11,199 bases of DNA from CAZCWX01 sp964502465. GTDB lineage: Bacteria; Desulfobacterota; Binatia; Bin18. Below the pieces are notes generated by a model that saw only the letters and a program-made list of their open reading frames with translations, was not told where the DNA came from and made no database searches. How positions within the stretch are numbered: the first letter of the stretch is position 1; the number at the start of each line of letters is the position of its first letter. Location: assembly GCA_964502465.1 (NCBI GenBank), contig CAZCWX010000221.1:1-11199 (forward strand), given 5' to 3'. The translations under genes were made by a program, and so were the position numbers. Below, piece by piece: positions 1-8,850 of the stretch.

Positions 1-753
1 TTGACAGGCCCCACCTCGGCTGAATGGTTCATCGATCTCTACGGCGGAGGTGGTTTCATCGAAAGTAATGACGTATCTCTCAAAAAGAAGTTTAATCTCT
101 TAGACGAGGTTGGCCTTCCGGATGACCTTGGCACGGCCACCCTCCGTGTCCGCGCCACGCTGCGCGACGTGAAGGCCAAAGACTTTCCTACCGGCGGCAT
201 GCGATTTGGGTATTGGTTTGAATCAGTGCCGTATGTCGGGCTGGGGCTGGACGTGTTTATGTATGATCTGGGGACTAAACGGCAACGGGTACAGGCCGAT
301 GCCAATGCCGATCTCGACGTCGAATTCCGCGGCAGGAGTTTTCACTTCGATGCAGGCACAGGTCGCCCAGTCACGATCCCTGCCTTTACGTTTCCACTGA
401 CTGCCGTGGTGGCCCCCCTCGAACTGATGGTGCGCTGGCCCTTGTTGGTCAATGCCGACTTCCCCAAAGGTCGGCTACAGCCGTATTTGACCGCCGCCCC
501 CTCCATCCTGTTCACTGACGAGGATCCTGAGGTCACCTTGGGTGTGAAGGTTGGAACCGGTCTCGCCTGGCAGTTCCACAAGCACTTCGCCCTGTTCACC
601 GAGTATCGCTTCACCCATTTCAGCCCAGAGGTGAGAAGGGGCAGCTTCACTCTCATCGATCAGGGTGGAGTCACAGTGAAAGTCCGTAAACCGAAGGTCG
701 CAACCGATCTCAATACCCATTATGTGCTTGCCGGCATCTCTTTCCGTTTCTAA
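1..753 (+). CDS. Outer-membrane beta-barrel protein, 5'-truncated
   Basis: The frame is open from the window edge to TAA at 751-753. The TTG at position 1 is probably only the edge, because no signal peptide is visible and one would be expected upstream. The visible 250 residues alternate short amphipathic strands rich in Gly and aromatic residues with polar turns, for example RFGYWFESVPYVGLGLDVFM (residues 68-87), and an ALFTEYRFTHF stretch near 198-208. The chain ends in YVLAGISFRF, with a terminal Phe typical of BAM-assembled barrels. The pattern resembles OmpW/opacity-type 8-strand barrels, where the family role is a small outer-membrane channel or structural protein; the substrate cannot be told. 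It is followed by a 71-nt gap before glgX and has no evident functional link to it. Fold class is fairly secure; exact family and function are not. Confidence 0.72.
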   Translation: MTGPTSAEWFIDLYGGGGFIESNDVSLKKKFNLLDEVGLPDDLGTATLRVRATLRDVKAKDFPTGGMRFGYWFESVPYVGLGLDVFMYDLGTKRQRVQADANADLDVEFRGRSFHFDAGTGRPVTIPAFTFPLTAVVAPLELMVRWPLLVNADFPKGRLQPYLTAAPSILFTDEDPEVTLGVKVGTGLAWQFHKHFALFTEYRFTHFSPEVRRGSFTLIDQGGVTVKVRKPKVATDLNTHYVLAGISFRF

Positions 754-824
754 AATTTCTGTCCAGGCATTCTACTTGAAAACAAGAAACGGTGAGCGTT
801 TCGTCAGGATAAGGAGCATCGGCG

Positions 825-2930
825 ATGAACATCTGGCCTGGGCAACCGTATCCCCTGGGTGCTACCTATGATGGGCAAGGCACAAATTTTTCCGTGTTCT
901 CCGAAGTGGCCGAGCGGGTCGAGCTCTGCCTTTTCGACGACCAGGGCAACCAAACCTGCATGGACCTGCCGGAGGTGACCGCCTTCTGCTGGCATGGGTA
1001 TCTTCTAGGCGTCGGCCCTGGTCAACGTTACGGCTTCCGCGTGCACGGACCATGGGCACCTGAACAGGGCCACCGCTGCCATCCGTCGAAGCTGCTGCTC
1101 GATCCCTACGCAAAGGCCATTGATGGGCAGGGGCGGTGGGATGAGGCGGTGTTCCCTTATCGGTTTGATGATCCTGAGGGCCCGCCAAACGAAGCCGATA
1201 GCGCCCCGTTCATGCCCAAGTCTGTCGTCATCGATCCAGGTTTCGATTGGGGCAACGACACCCATCCCCGCACGCCCTGGCATGAGACCATCATGTATGA
1301 AGTACATGTCAAAGGCTTCACCGCTACCCACCCCGACATCCCCGCTGAACTGCGCGGCACCTATGCAGGATTGGCCCACCCTACCGCCGTTGACTATCTC
1401 ACGCGCCTGGGGATCACTGCCGTCGAATTGCTCCCTGTGCACCAGTTCATCCATGACGCGCATCTCATCGAGCGGGGCCTGCGCAACTACTGGGGCTATA
1501 ACTCTCTCGGGTATCTCGCGCCGCACAATGAGTACTCCTCCGCCGGTCAGGATGGCCAGCAGGTGCCTGAATTTAAACAGATGGTCAAAGCCCTGCATCA
1601 GGCTGGGCTCGAAGTGATCCTTGACGTCGTCTATAACCACACCGCCGAGGGCAACCACCTCGGGCCGGTGCTCGCATTCAAAGGCCTGGATAATGCGGCT
1701 TACTACCGGTTAATGGCTGATGATCCACGTTACTACATGGACTACACTGGGACCGGCAACAGTCTGAACATGCAGCATCCTCATGTCTTGCAGCTCATCA
1801 TGGACTCACTGCGCTATTGGATCCTGGAGATGCATGTGGACGGCTTCCGTTTTGATCTGGCTGCCACACTGGCCCGTGAGTTGCACGACGTGGACCGTCT
1901 GTCGGCGTTCTTCGACATTATTCAGCAAGATCCGGTCATCAGTCAGGTCAAACTGATCGCTGAGCCCTGGGATGTGGGAGAGGGCGGCTATCAAGTGGGC
2001 AACTTTCCCCCCTTGTGGTCGGAGTGGAATGGTAAGTACCGTGACTGTGTGCGCGATTACTGGCGCGGCGAGGACGAGACGCTTGCCGAATTCGCCTCTC
2101 GGTTTACTGGGAGTTCGGATCTCTACGAGTTCACCGGTCGGCGACCCCACGCCAGCATCAATTTTGTCACTGCCCATGACGGGTTTACGCTCCGCGACCT
2201 GGTGTCGTACAACGACAAACACAATGAAGCCAACGGCGAAGAGAACCAAGACGGTGAGAGCCATAACCGCTCGTGGAATGGTGGGGCAGAAGGGCCGACC
2301 GATGATCCTGAAGTCAACGCCCTGCGCGCCCGCCAACAGCGCAATTTTCTGGCTACGCTCTTTTTATCCCAAGGGATTCCCCTGTTGCTGGGTGGGGACG
2401 AGATCGGTCGCACTCAGAACGGCAACAACAATGGGTACTGTCAGGACAATGAAGTGTCCTGGTTCCACTGGGAGGCGAAAGACGACACGTTGCTGGCATT
2501 TACCCGTCGTCTCATTCACCTGCGTAAAGAACATCCGGTCTTCCGGCGCCGCCGCTGGTTCCAGGGGCAACCGATTCATCGCTCAGGTGTCAGCGATATC
2601 GATTGGTTTACCCCTGATGGGCAAGAAATGGCAGAGGACCAGTGGGGCGAAGGCTTTGCCAAATCCTTTGGGGTGTTCCTCAATGGAGAAGGGTTGCCCA
2701 GCCGTACTGTCCGGGGCGAGCGCATCAAAGACGACAGTTTTTACCTGCTGTTCAATGCGCATTATGAACCACTGACGTTTACCGTGCCTGCTCAACAGTG
2801 GGGCACGCAGTGGGTCAAGGTGCTCGATACCAACGCGTCATTCCCCGAAGAGAGTGACACTGTCTACGAAGCGGGTGGAACAATCGAGCTCGAAGCCCGC
2901 TCGTTGGTGGTGCTGCGCCATGCCGCATGA
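825..2930 (+). CDS. glgX: Glycogen debranching enzyme GlgX/TreX (isoamylase type, GH13)
   Basis: This cytoplasmic enzyme hydrolyses alpha-1,6 branch linkages of glycogen and releases linear malto-oligosaccharides. The protein has 701 residues, normal for GlgX/TreX. An N-terminal CBM48-like domain (about 1-150, opening with YPLGATYDGQGTNFSVFSE) precedes the GH13 barrel. All four GH13 signature regions are present: DVVYNH at 267-272, DGFRFD at 339-344 with Asp344 as nucleophile, LIAEPWD with Glu380 as acid/base, and TAHDGF with His451/Asp452. The stretch after region IV (HNEANGEENQDGESHNRSWN) is characteristic of the debranching subfamily rather than amylases. The ATG at 825 is preceded by AAGGAG at 811-816 with 8-nt spacing. 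The gene overlaps treY by 11 nt, so it is the first gene of a trehalose operon and fills the role of TreX there. No truncation or missing catalytic residue is seen. Confidence 0.95.
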   Translation: MNIWPGQPYPLGATYDGQGTNFSVFSEVAERVELCLFDDQGNQTCMDLPEVTAFCWHGYLLGVGPGQRYGFRVHGPWAPEQGHRCHPSKLLLDPYAKAIDGQGRWDEAVFPYRFDDPEGPPNEADSAPFMPKSVVIDPGFDWGNDTHPRTPWHETIMYEVHVKGFTATHPDIPAELRGTYAGLAHPTAVDYLTRLGITAVELLPVHQFIHDAHLIERGLRNYWGYNSLGYLAPHNEYSSAGQDGQQVPEFKQMVKALHQAGLEVILDVVYNHTAEGNHLGPVLAFKGLDNAAYYRLMADDPRYYMDYTGTGNSLNMQHPHVLQLIMDSLRYWILEMHVDGFRFDLAATLARELHDVDRLSAFFDIIQQDPVISQVKLIAEPWDVGEGGYQVGNFPPLWSEWNGKYRDCVRDYWRGEDETLAEFASRFTGSSDLYEFTGRRPHASINFVTAHDGFTLRDLVSYNDKHNEANGEENQDGESHNRSWNGGAEGPTDDPEVNALRARQQRNFLATLFLSQGIPLLLGGDEIGRTQNGNNNGYCQDNEVSWFHWEAKDDTLLAFTRRLIHLRKEHPVFRRRRWFQGQPIHRSGVSDIDWFTPDGQEMAEDQWGEGFAKSFGVFLNGEGLPSRTVRGERIKDDSFYLLFNAHYEPLTFTVPAQQWGTQWVKVLDTNASFPEESDTVYEAGGTIELEARSLVVLRHAA

Positions 2931-5580
2931 GTTGCGTGCAACCTATCGTGTCCAGCTTCACCCGGGGTTCGGCTTCGACGCGGCGGCTGCCATCGCCGAC
3001 TACCTGGCTGAACTGGGGATCAGTCATCTCTATTGTTCGCCGTACCTGCAAGCGGCCACAGGGAGTCTGCACGGGTACGACGTGGTCGATCACAGCCGCG
3101 TGAATGAGGAACTCGGCGGAGCCGAGGCGCACGCGCGTTTCTGCCAGACGTTGCAACAATACGGACTTGGCCAGGTGCTCGATATCGTGCCCAATCACAT
3201 GGCAATCCCCGGACGCGAGAACCGCTGGTGGTGGGATGTGCTGGAAAACGGTCCGGCCAGTCGCTACGCACCGTACTTTGACGTTGACTGGGATCCGCCT
3301 GAAGCCAAGTTGCGCAATACGGTGCTGTTGCCAGTTCTGGGCGACCACTATGGCCGCGTGCTCGAAGCCGGAGAGTTGCGGCTTAGGCGCGCAGGGGGAA
3401 CCTTTACGATCGCGTATCACGATCACGAGTTTCCGGTCGCACCCCAGTCCCTGAACGAGCTGTTGGCTGCCGCTGCGCTACGGTGTCAGTCAGACGAACT
3501 CGCCTTTCTCGCCGACGCCCTGGCCTGGCTCCCTCCTGCTACTGCCACTGACTGGGAGAGCGTCTACCGGCGTCACCGCGACAAAGAGGTACTATGGGAT
3601 CACCTGACCCGTCTCTGTCAGCACCAGCCTCAGGTTGTGACTGCTATCGATGCGCTTGTGGAAGAAACCAATGCCGATCCCGATGCGCTTGACCGGCTGC
3701 TTGAGCGTCAGAACTATCGGCTCGCCTTCTGGCGCACTGCAGGGCGTGAGCTGGGTTATCGACGGTTCTTTGATATCAATACCCTTATCGGTCTGCGGGT
3801 TGAAGACCCACGCGTCTTCGCTGATACTCACACCCTCATCCTTGACTGGCTCACCGCAGGGATGGTTGACGGGCTGCGCATCGATCATCCTGACGGCTTG
3901 CGCGACCCTGAAGCCTACTTCCGCTGCCTGCGTGAGGCTGCGCCAGAAGCCTGGATCGTTGCGGAAAAAATCCTTGAGCTGGGTGAACGGCTGCGCGCGT
4001 CGTGGCCGGTGGCTGGTACCACAGGCTATGATTTCATGAACCGCGTCAATGGCGTGTTTATTGACCAGGCTGGAGAGCAGCCGCTCTCACACCTCTATGC
4101 TGACTTTACCGGTGAGCCCACCGACTGTGCTGCGCTGCTCCGTGAGAAAAAACACCTGGTGATGCGTGAGGTTTTAGGGAGTGACGTGAATCGTCTCACC
4201 GCCTTGTTGGTCGAGGTGTGTGAGCGGCACCGCCGCCACCGCGACTACACACGTCACGAACTGCACGAGGCGCTGCGTGAGGTGATCGCCTGTTTTCCTG
4301 TGTACCGCACCTACATCCAGGCGGAAACTGGCCAGGTCAGTGACGATGACATCCGATACGTCAACGAGGCGATCGAGGCGGCAAAAGCCAGCCGTCCTGA
4401 CCTTGATCAGGACCTGTTCGAGTTCTTACGGAATCTTTTGCTGCTGCACATCCGCGGGAATCTGGAAAGCGAATTTGTCATGCGCTGCCAACAACTCAGC
4501 GGACCAGTCATAGCGAAGGGGGTGGAAGACACCGCTTTCTATTGTTTCAACCGGTTCGTCTCTCTGAACGAAGTCGGTGGTCACCCCGGGCACTTCGGCG
4601 TGTCGGTGGAGGAGTTTCACCAGGGTTGTGCCGAGACGCAAAAACGATGGCCGCAGACGATGCTGGCAACCTCCACCCATGACACGAAACGGAGCGAGGA
4701 TGTGCGAGCACGGATGAACCTCCTCTCGGAAATTCCTCAGCGCTGGAGCGAGGCTGTGCGACGGTGGTCGGCAGTCAACGAGCGGCATCGGCGGAACGAT
4801 CTTCCTGACCGCAACGCGGAGTACCTCTTATACCAAACCCTCGTTGGCACCTGGCCGATCGAGGTCGAGCGGATCACGGCCTATATGGAGAAGGCGTCGC
4901 GCGAAGCCAAGGTCTTTACCTCCTGGACTGAGCCAAACCCTATCTATGACGAAGCGTTGCGCGGTTTCGTCGAGAGGATCTTGGGTGACGAGACGTTTAC
5001 TGCCGATCTCCAGGACTTCGTTGCGCCCCTCATTGAACCGGGGCGTGTCAATGCGCTTGCCCAAACCCTCATCAAGCTGACAGCACCTGGGATTCCTGAT
5101 GTGTATCAAGGCACAGAATTGTGGGACTTGAGCCTGGTCGATCCTGACAACCGCCGACCAGTCGATTACGCCCTGCGTCGTCGCCTGCTGGCAGAGCTAC
5201 AAACACTCACACCAGAAGCGATATGGGCGAGGATCGACGAAGGGGTGCCTAAATTATGGGTGGTGCGACAGGCACTCCAACTGCGGCGACGCTACCCGCA
5301 GCTCTTCGGACCAGGGGAAAGTTACCAAGCACTCTACGCACAGGGATCGAAAGCGACGCATGTCGTCGCCTCCGCCCGAGGTGAGAGAGCTGTGACGGTG
5401 GTCCCCCGTCTCGTCATTGGACTGGGTCACTCATGGGAGGACACCACCGTAACATTACCGGACGGCAGATGGCAGAATGAGCTGACTGGTGACGCGGTCG
5501 CGGGTGGGACGGTTCACCTCACCGAGCTGCTCCAGAGATTCCCGGTTGCCTTGTTAGCGCGAGAGGAGAAAAGCCTGTGA
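2920..5580 (+). CDS. treY: Malto-oligosyltrehalose synthase TreY (GH13)
   Basis: TreY converts the reducing-end alpha-1,4 bond of a linear maltodextrin into an alpha,alpha-1,1 bond, giving maltooligosyltrehalose. The product from the ATG at 2920 is 886 residues, on the long side for the family. The N-terminus ATYRVQLHPGFGF followed by LGISHLYCSPYLQA and GSLHGYDVVDH is diagnostic of TreY. GH13 regions are DIVPNH 88-93, DGLRIDHPDGLRDPE from 317 (nucleophile Asp322), VAEKIL (Glu349) and STHDTKRSEDVRAR (His587, Asp588). The near-C-terminal ELWDLSLVDPDNRRPVDY block is also typical. The frame extends upstream to 2854, but that part lies inside glgX and does not look like TreY, so 2920 is preferred; it sits 8 nt before the glgX stop codon, with only a weak GGTGG at 2906-2910, so translation is probably coupled to glgX. 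The stop overlaps the treZ start. Confidence 0.96.
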   Translation: MPHELRATYRVQLHPGFGFDAAAAIADYLAELGISHLYCSPYLQAATGSLHGYDVVDHSRVNEELGGAEAHARFCQTLQQYGLGQVLDIVPNHMAIPGRENRWWWDVLENGPASRYAPYFDVDWDPPEAKLRNTVLLPVLGDHYGRVLEAGELRLRRAGGTFTIAYHDHEFPVAPQSLNELLAAAALRCQSDELAFLADALAWLPPATATDWESVYRRHRDKEVLWDHLTRLCQHQPQVVTAIDALVEETNADPDALDRLLERQNYRLAFWRTAGRELGYRRFFDINTLIGLRVEDPRVFADTHTLILDWLTAGMVDGLRIDHPDGLRDPEAYFRCLREAAPEAWIVAEKILELGERLRASWPVAGTTGYDFMNRVNGVFIDQAGEQPLSHLYADFTGEPTDCAALLREKKHLVMREVLGSDVNRLTALLVEVCERHRRHRDYTRHELHEALREVIACFPVYRTYIQAETGQVSDDDIRYVNEAIEAAKASRPDLDQDLFEFLRNLLLLHIRGNLESEFVMRCQQLSGPVIAKGVEDTAFYCFNRFVSLNEVGGHPGHFGVSVEEFHQGCAETQKRWPQTMLATSTHDTKRSEDVRARMNLLSEIPQRWSEAVRRWSAVNERHRRNDLPDRNAEYLLYQTLVGTWPIEVERITAYMEKASREAKVFTSWTEPNPIYDEALRGFVERILGDETFTADLQDFVAPLIEPGRVNALAQTLIKLTAPGIPDVYQGTELWDLSLVDPDNRRPVDYALRRRLLAELQTLTPEAIWARIDEGVPKLWVVRQALQLRRRYPQLFGPGESYQALYAQGSKATHVVASARGERAVTVVPRLVIGLGHSWEDTTVTLPDGRWQNELTGDAVAGGTVHLTELLQRFPVALLAREEKSL
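5564..5569 (+). promoter_or_regulatory. Ribosome binding site for treZ
   Basis: AGGAGA inside the last codons of treY, 7-8 nt before the GTG at 5577. It supports the GTG start and the 4-nt GTGA stop/start overlap, implying coupled translation of treY and treZ. Confidence 0.75.
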
Positions 5581-7322
5581 CAACCTTCACGGTATGGGCA
5601 CCTGAGGCCAAGAGCGTTGCGGTAGCAATCGGCAAAGCGCGCATCCCGATGACTAGCGGTGAGGGCGGTTGGTGGTCTGCGGACGTGCCGTCAGCCGGTC
5701 CAGGCACCGAGTATGCTTTCGTGCTTGACGGCAGCGAGCCGTTGCCTGATCCCCGCTCCCCCTGGCAGCCGCACGGCGTCCATGGTCCCTCGCGGGTGGT
5801 CGATCACCAGGCATTTCTCTGGACCGATACCCACTGGCAGGCACCGCCATTGTCAGCCGCCGTCATCTACGAGCTTCACGTTGGAACCTTCACTCCTGCT
5901 GGGACCTTCGAAGCGGTCAGCGAGCGACTCGAGCATCTGATCGATCTGGGTGTCACACACCTTGAGTTGATGCCGGTAAACGCGTTCTCGGGCACGCGTG
6001 GGTGGGGCTATGATGGTGTCGATCTCTATGCTCCGCATCATGCCTATGGTGGGCCAGAGGGACTGAAACGCCTGGTTAATGCCTGCCACAGTCACGGTCT
6101 CGCTGTGCTGCTTGACGTGGTCTACAACCATCTGGGCCCGACCGGGAACTACTTGAGTCGCTTCGGTCCATACTTCACCGGTCATTACTCGACACCATGG
6201 GGCCAGGCGGTCAATCTCGATGGTCCGGGCAGCGATGAGGTGCGACGCTTCTTCTGCGACAACGCACTCATGTGGTTGCGCGATTACCATTTTGACGGCC
6301 TGCGCATCGATGCTGTGCATGCCATTGTTGATACCTCTGCCGTGCACTTTCTTGAACAACTCGCTGCCGAGGTGAAGGAGCTTGAGGCCCAACGCGGACG
6401 CCATCTGGTGCTGATTGCCGAAAGTGACCTGAATGACCCGCGCCTCGTCCGCTCACCTGAGGTCGGTGGCTACGGCATGCACGCGCAATGGAGCGACGAC
6501 TTCCATCATGCCCTTCATACTGTCCTCACCGGCGAGTGCGATGGATACTATACCGGCTTCGGGACATTCGCCGACCTCGCCAAGGCGATCGAACGGGTCT
6601 TCGTCTACGATGGTCGCTATTCCGTCTTTCGCCGTCGCCGTCACGGGCGGCTTCCGATCGGGCTCTCGGGACATCGGTTCCTCGGCTATCTGCAAAACCA
6701 TGATCAAATTGGCAACCGGGCACAAGGAGAGCGCAGCAGTCAGCTCATGAATACTGGCCGACTCAAGGTCGCGGCAGCGTTGGTGTGCACTGCAGCATTT
6801 ATTCCCCTGTTGTTCCAAGGCGAAGAGTGGGGGGCTTCCTCGCCGTTTCTGTATTTTACTGATCATGAAGATCCCGAGCTTGGCCAGGCAGTGAGCAAAG
6901 GCCGGAGAGAGGAGTTTGCCGCGTTCGGTTGGGATCCGGAGGAGGTCCCTGATCCTCAGTCACCAGAGACTTTTGCGCGTTCCCGGCTCGACTGGAACGA
7001 GCGAGAACGCGAACCACACGCCAGCCTCCTGGAATGGCACCGTCGCTTGATCCGGCTGCGCCGGCAGGTGCCAGAGCTTGCTGATGGACGCCTGGACAAA
7101 GTCCAGGTGCGATTCGACGAGCGGGCACAATGGCTCGCCGTCGAACGCGGTGCGATCACGGTCGCCTGTAACCTCGCTCCTCAAATACAGCGCATCCCTG
7201 TGAGCGGGACACTCCCGGGCCACATTCTTCTGGCGTCTGAACCTGTGGTCGGTACGACCCCCGATTGGGTTGAACTGCCGCCCGACTCGGTAGCGATCGT
7301 GGGACCGGCAGAAAGTCTATGA
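5577..7322 (+). CDS. treZ: Malto-oligosyltrehalose trehalohydrolase TreZ (GH13)
   Basis: TreZ hydrolyses the alpha-1,4 bond next to the terminal trehalose made by TreY, releasing free trehalose and a shortened maltodextrin. The 581 residues match the usual family size. The N-terminal CBM48-like domain starts FTVWAPEAKSVAVAI and runs to about residue 95 (PDPRSPWQPHGVHGPSRVVD is typical). The barrel follows, with YELHVGTFT near 98, DVVYNH at 180-185, FDGLRIDAVHAI with nucleophile Asp245, LIAESD with Glu282, and QNHDQIGNR with His375/Asp376. The start is GTG at 5577, overlapping the treY stop as GTGA; GGAG at 5565-5568 lies 8 nt upstream and supports it. Its position directly after treY completes the TreYZ pathway, and no other trehalose gene (otsA/B, treS) is in the window. 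The following gene is 77 nt away and is probably not part of the pathway. Confidence 0.96.
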   Translation: MTTFTVWAPEAKSVAVAIGKARIPMTSGEGGWWSADVPSAGPGTEYAFVLDGSEPLPDPRSPWQPHGVHGPSRVVDHQAFLWTDTHWQAPPLSAAVIYELHVGTFTPAGTFEAVSERLEHLIDLGVTHLELMPVNAFSGTRGWGYDGVDLYAPHHAYGGPEGLKRLVNACHSHGLAVLLDVVYNHLGPTGNYLSRFGPYFTGHYSTPWGQAVNLDGPGSDEVRRFFCDNALMWLRDYHFDGLRIDAVHAIVDTSAVHFLEQLAAEVKELEAQRGRHLVLIAESDLNDPRLVRSPEVGGYGMHAQWSDDFHHALHTVLTGECDGYYTGFGTFADLAKAIERVFVYDGRYSVFRRRRHGRLPIGLSGHRFLGYLQNHDQIGNRAQGERSSQLMNTGRLKVAAALVCTAAFIPLLFQGEEWGASSPFLYFTDHEDPELGQAVSKGRREEFAAFGWDPEEVPDPQSPETFARSRLDWNEREREPHASLLEWHRRLIRLRRQVPELADGRLDKVQVRFDERAQWLAVERGAITVACNLAPQIQRIPVSGTLPGHILLASEPVVGTTPDWVELPPDSVAIVGPAESL

Positions 7323-7399
7323 CCAAAGGCGACTCGCGCAGAGAGTGCACTTGGAGGATAACGAAGCGAAGCGCGGGAGGTTGATCTTGGAAAGGCAAC

Positions 7400-8719
7400 A
7401 TGGTTGAGGTCTTACGGAAGGTGGCGTTTTGGAGTGCGGCCTATCTGCTGGTAGCGCTGCTGCCGCTCGGGGTCGCGATGCTGGGCGAGACTCCTGCAGG
7501 GCGGGGATTCTGGATCGAATTCGGTGTAGGGCTAGGGATAGTGGGTTTCGCCTTGTTGGGGTTGCAGTTCGTCACCACGACCCGGTTCCGGTGGATTGCC
7601 CCATACTTCGGCACGGATGCGAAGATGCAGTTTCACCGCGAGACCGGCATCCTGGCAGTGGCATTTGTGCTCGCCCACCCGATCATATTGTTCGTGGCTG
7701 AGCCACAATACCTGGAGTTTCTCAATCCCTGGTCGAATCTGCCCCGGGCCCTGTTTCTGAGCGGCGCTACGATCGCTCTCATTTTGCTGATTGTGTTACC
7801 GCTATGGCGATTGCGGTTGCGGATGAGCTACGAGTGGTGGCGGATGACGCACGGCGGACTGGCGTTCGTGGTGGTTTTTGTGGGACTCGCCCATTCTTTG
7901 CAAGTGGGTCACTATGTGACAGGGATTGGGAAGCAAGCGGTGTGGCTGCTTGGTGCCGGAGTGGCGTTGGGATTGTTGTTCCATACGCGGTTCGTCAAAC
8001 CGCTGTTGATGCAGCGGCATCCTTACCGAGTGGTAGAGGTGCGACCCGATTGCCAGGGAGTTTACAGTCTGGTGCTCGAGCCGGAAGGGCATGCAGGAAT
8101 GACATTCCAAGCAGGACAGTATGCATGGCTGACAGTCGGAGAGACGCCGTTCACGCTGCAGCAGCATCCGTTCTCGTTTGCTTCGAGCGACGCGGTTTCA
8201 GGGCGGATTGAGTTCGGCATCAAGGATTTGGGGGATTTCACGGCGACGATCAAAGATTTGCAGCCGGGGACGCGGGCGTTTCTGGAAGGACCATACGGTT
8301 CGTTCACCCTCGATCCGCAGGCACAGAGAGCGGTGTTCGTGGTCGGCGGCATTGGGATCACGCCGGCCCTCAGCATCCTGCGCAGTTGTTGGGATCGACA
8401 GGACCGGCGACCGCTGTTGTTGATTTATGCCAACAACCGGTGGGACGAGATTGCGTTTCGCGACGAGTTGGACGATCTCAGCCAGCACCTCGATCTGGAG
8501 ATCGTGCACGTGTTGGCCACACCGCCGGAAGGTTGGACCGGAGAGTCCGGCTTTGTGACTGGCGACGTCTTGGCGCGGCATCTGTCCGGAAGGAAAGGGC
8601 AAGATGTCCAGTATTTCGTCTGCGGGCCGGCGGCGATGATGGACGTGGTAGAACGGGCGCTTGTCGCCCAAGGTGTGCCGCCCTGGCGTCTGGTCTCGGA
8701 ACGGTTTGATCTGGTGTGA
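7400..8719 (+). CDS. Ferric-reductase-like flavocytochrome b (FRD membrane domain fused to FAD/NAD(P)-binding reductase)
   Basis: This 439-residue membrane protein probably carries electrons from cytoplasmic NAD(P)H through FAD and two b hemes to an acceptor at or across the membrane. Six hydrophobic spans are visible (about 9-28, 36-59, 81-100, 117-136, 152-170, 178-195). The heme ligands expected in FRD/NOX proteins are present as two pairs, His79/His93 and His151/His165, each 14 residues apart. The soluble half starts near 207 (HPYRVVEVRPD). It has the FAD motif HPFSFASS at 256-263, the nucleotide-binding GGIGITPALS from 316, and CGP at 408-410. The tail ERFDLV is typical of this FNR branch. 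ATG 7400 is preceded by GGAAAGG at 7389-7395, and an in-frame TGA at 7382-7384 rules out a longer start. No 2Fe-2S cysteine cluster is seen, so it is not PyrK. The physiological acceptor (ferric iron, oxygen, quinone or other) cannot be assigned. Confidence 0.87.
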   Translation: MVEVLRKVAFWSAAYLLVALLPLGVAMLGETPAGRGFWIEFGVGLGIVGFALLGLQFVTTTRFRWIAPYFGTDAKMQFHRETGILAVAFVLAHPIILFVAEPQYLEFLNPWSNLPRALFLSGATIALILLIVLPLWRLRLRMSYEWWRMTHGGLAFVVVFVGLAHSLQVGHYVTGIGKQAVWLLGAGVALGLLFHTRFVKPLLMQRHPYRVVEVRPDCQGVYSLVLEPEGHAGMTFQAGQYAWLTVGETPFTLQQHPFSFASSDAVSGRIEFGIKDLGDFTATIKDLQPGTRAFLEGPYGSFTLDPQAQRAVFVVGGIGITPALSILRSCWDRQDRRPLLLIYANNRWDEIAFRDELDDLSQHLDLEIVHVLATPPEGWTGESGFVTGDVLARHLSGRKGQDVQYFVCGPAAMMDVVERALVAQGVPPWRLVSERFDLV

Positions 8720-8760
8720 CCTACAGCAGTTTGCATTTGTATGAAGAGTCTGCTCTCGGA

Positions 8761-8801
8761 TCCCCTCTCCCCTTGTGTGGGAGAGGGACAGGGTGAGGGG
8801 A
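8761..8801. repeat. Dispersed palindromic repeat (CCCTCTCCC/GGGAGAGGG type)
   Basis: CCCTCTCCC at 8763-8771 and GGGAGAGGG at 8779-8787 form a perfect 9-bp inverted repeat around a 7-nt loop. The outer TCCCCTC (8761-8767) can alternatively pair with GAGGGGA (8795-8801). The arrangement, including the trailing ACAGGGTGAGGGG, matches a widespread interspersed palindrome family known from many Gram-negative genomes (read on the other strand it gives the recurrent spurious peptide PLTLSLSHTRGEG). It has no T-tract and so is not a standard intrinsic terminator, although such hairpins may stabilise or attenuate transcripts. It lies between the flavocytochrome gene and the small membrane protein gene. 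Only one copy is in the window. Confidence 0.75.
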
Positions 8802-8844
8802 GAAACCAGAGGGAAAACCATGTTCACTCAAGTGAAAACTGCCG

Positions 8845-8850
8845 TAGGAG
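8845..8850 (+). promoter_or_regulatory. Ribosome binding site for the small membrane protein
   Basis: TAGGAG followed after 10 nt by the ATG at 8861. This motif is the main reason to prefer 8861 over the upstream in-frame ATG at 8741, whose extension would translate the palindromic repeat. Confidence 0.5.

Noticed and set aside
776..781. TTGAAA as a -35 box for glgX
   Set aside because: No acceptable -10 hexamer lies 16-18 nt downstream.
1972..2775. 267-codon plus-strand open frame inside glgX, and long minus-strand frames at 1005-1658, 1806-2336 and 2815-3426
   Set aside because: All lie inside confidently assigned GH13 genes and have low-complexity shadow composition without recognisable domains.
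2854..2919. Longer N-terminus for treY starting at 2854
   Set aside because: The extra 22 residues lie inside glgX, lack TreY character (Ser/Lys/Trp/Cys-rich), and the family N-terminus begins right after the Met at 2920.
7400..8719. PyrK-like electron-transfer subunit for dihydroorotate dehydrogenase
   Set aside because: The protein has six membrane spans and heme-ligand histidines but no 2Fe-2S cysteine cluster, so it is of FRD type.
8198..8827. 209-residue minus-strand frame with start peptide containing PLTLSLSHTRGEG
   Set aside because: That peptide is the usual spurious translation of the dispersed repeat, and the rest is antisense to the flavocytochrome gene.
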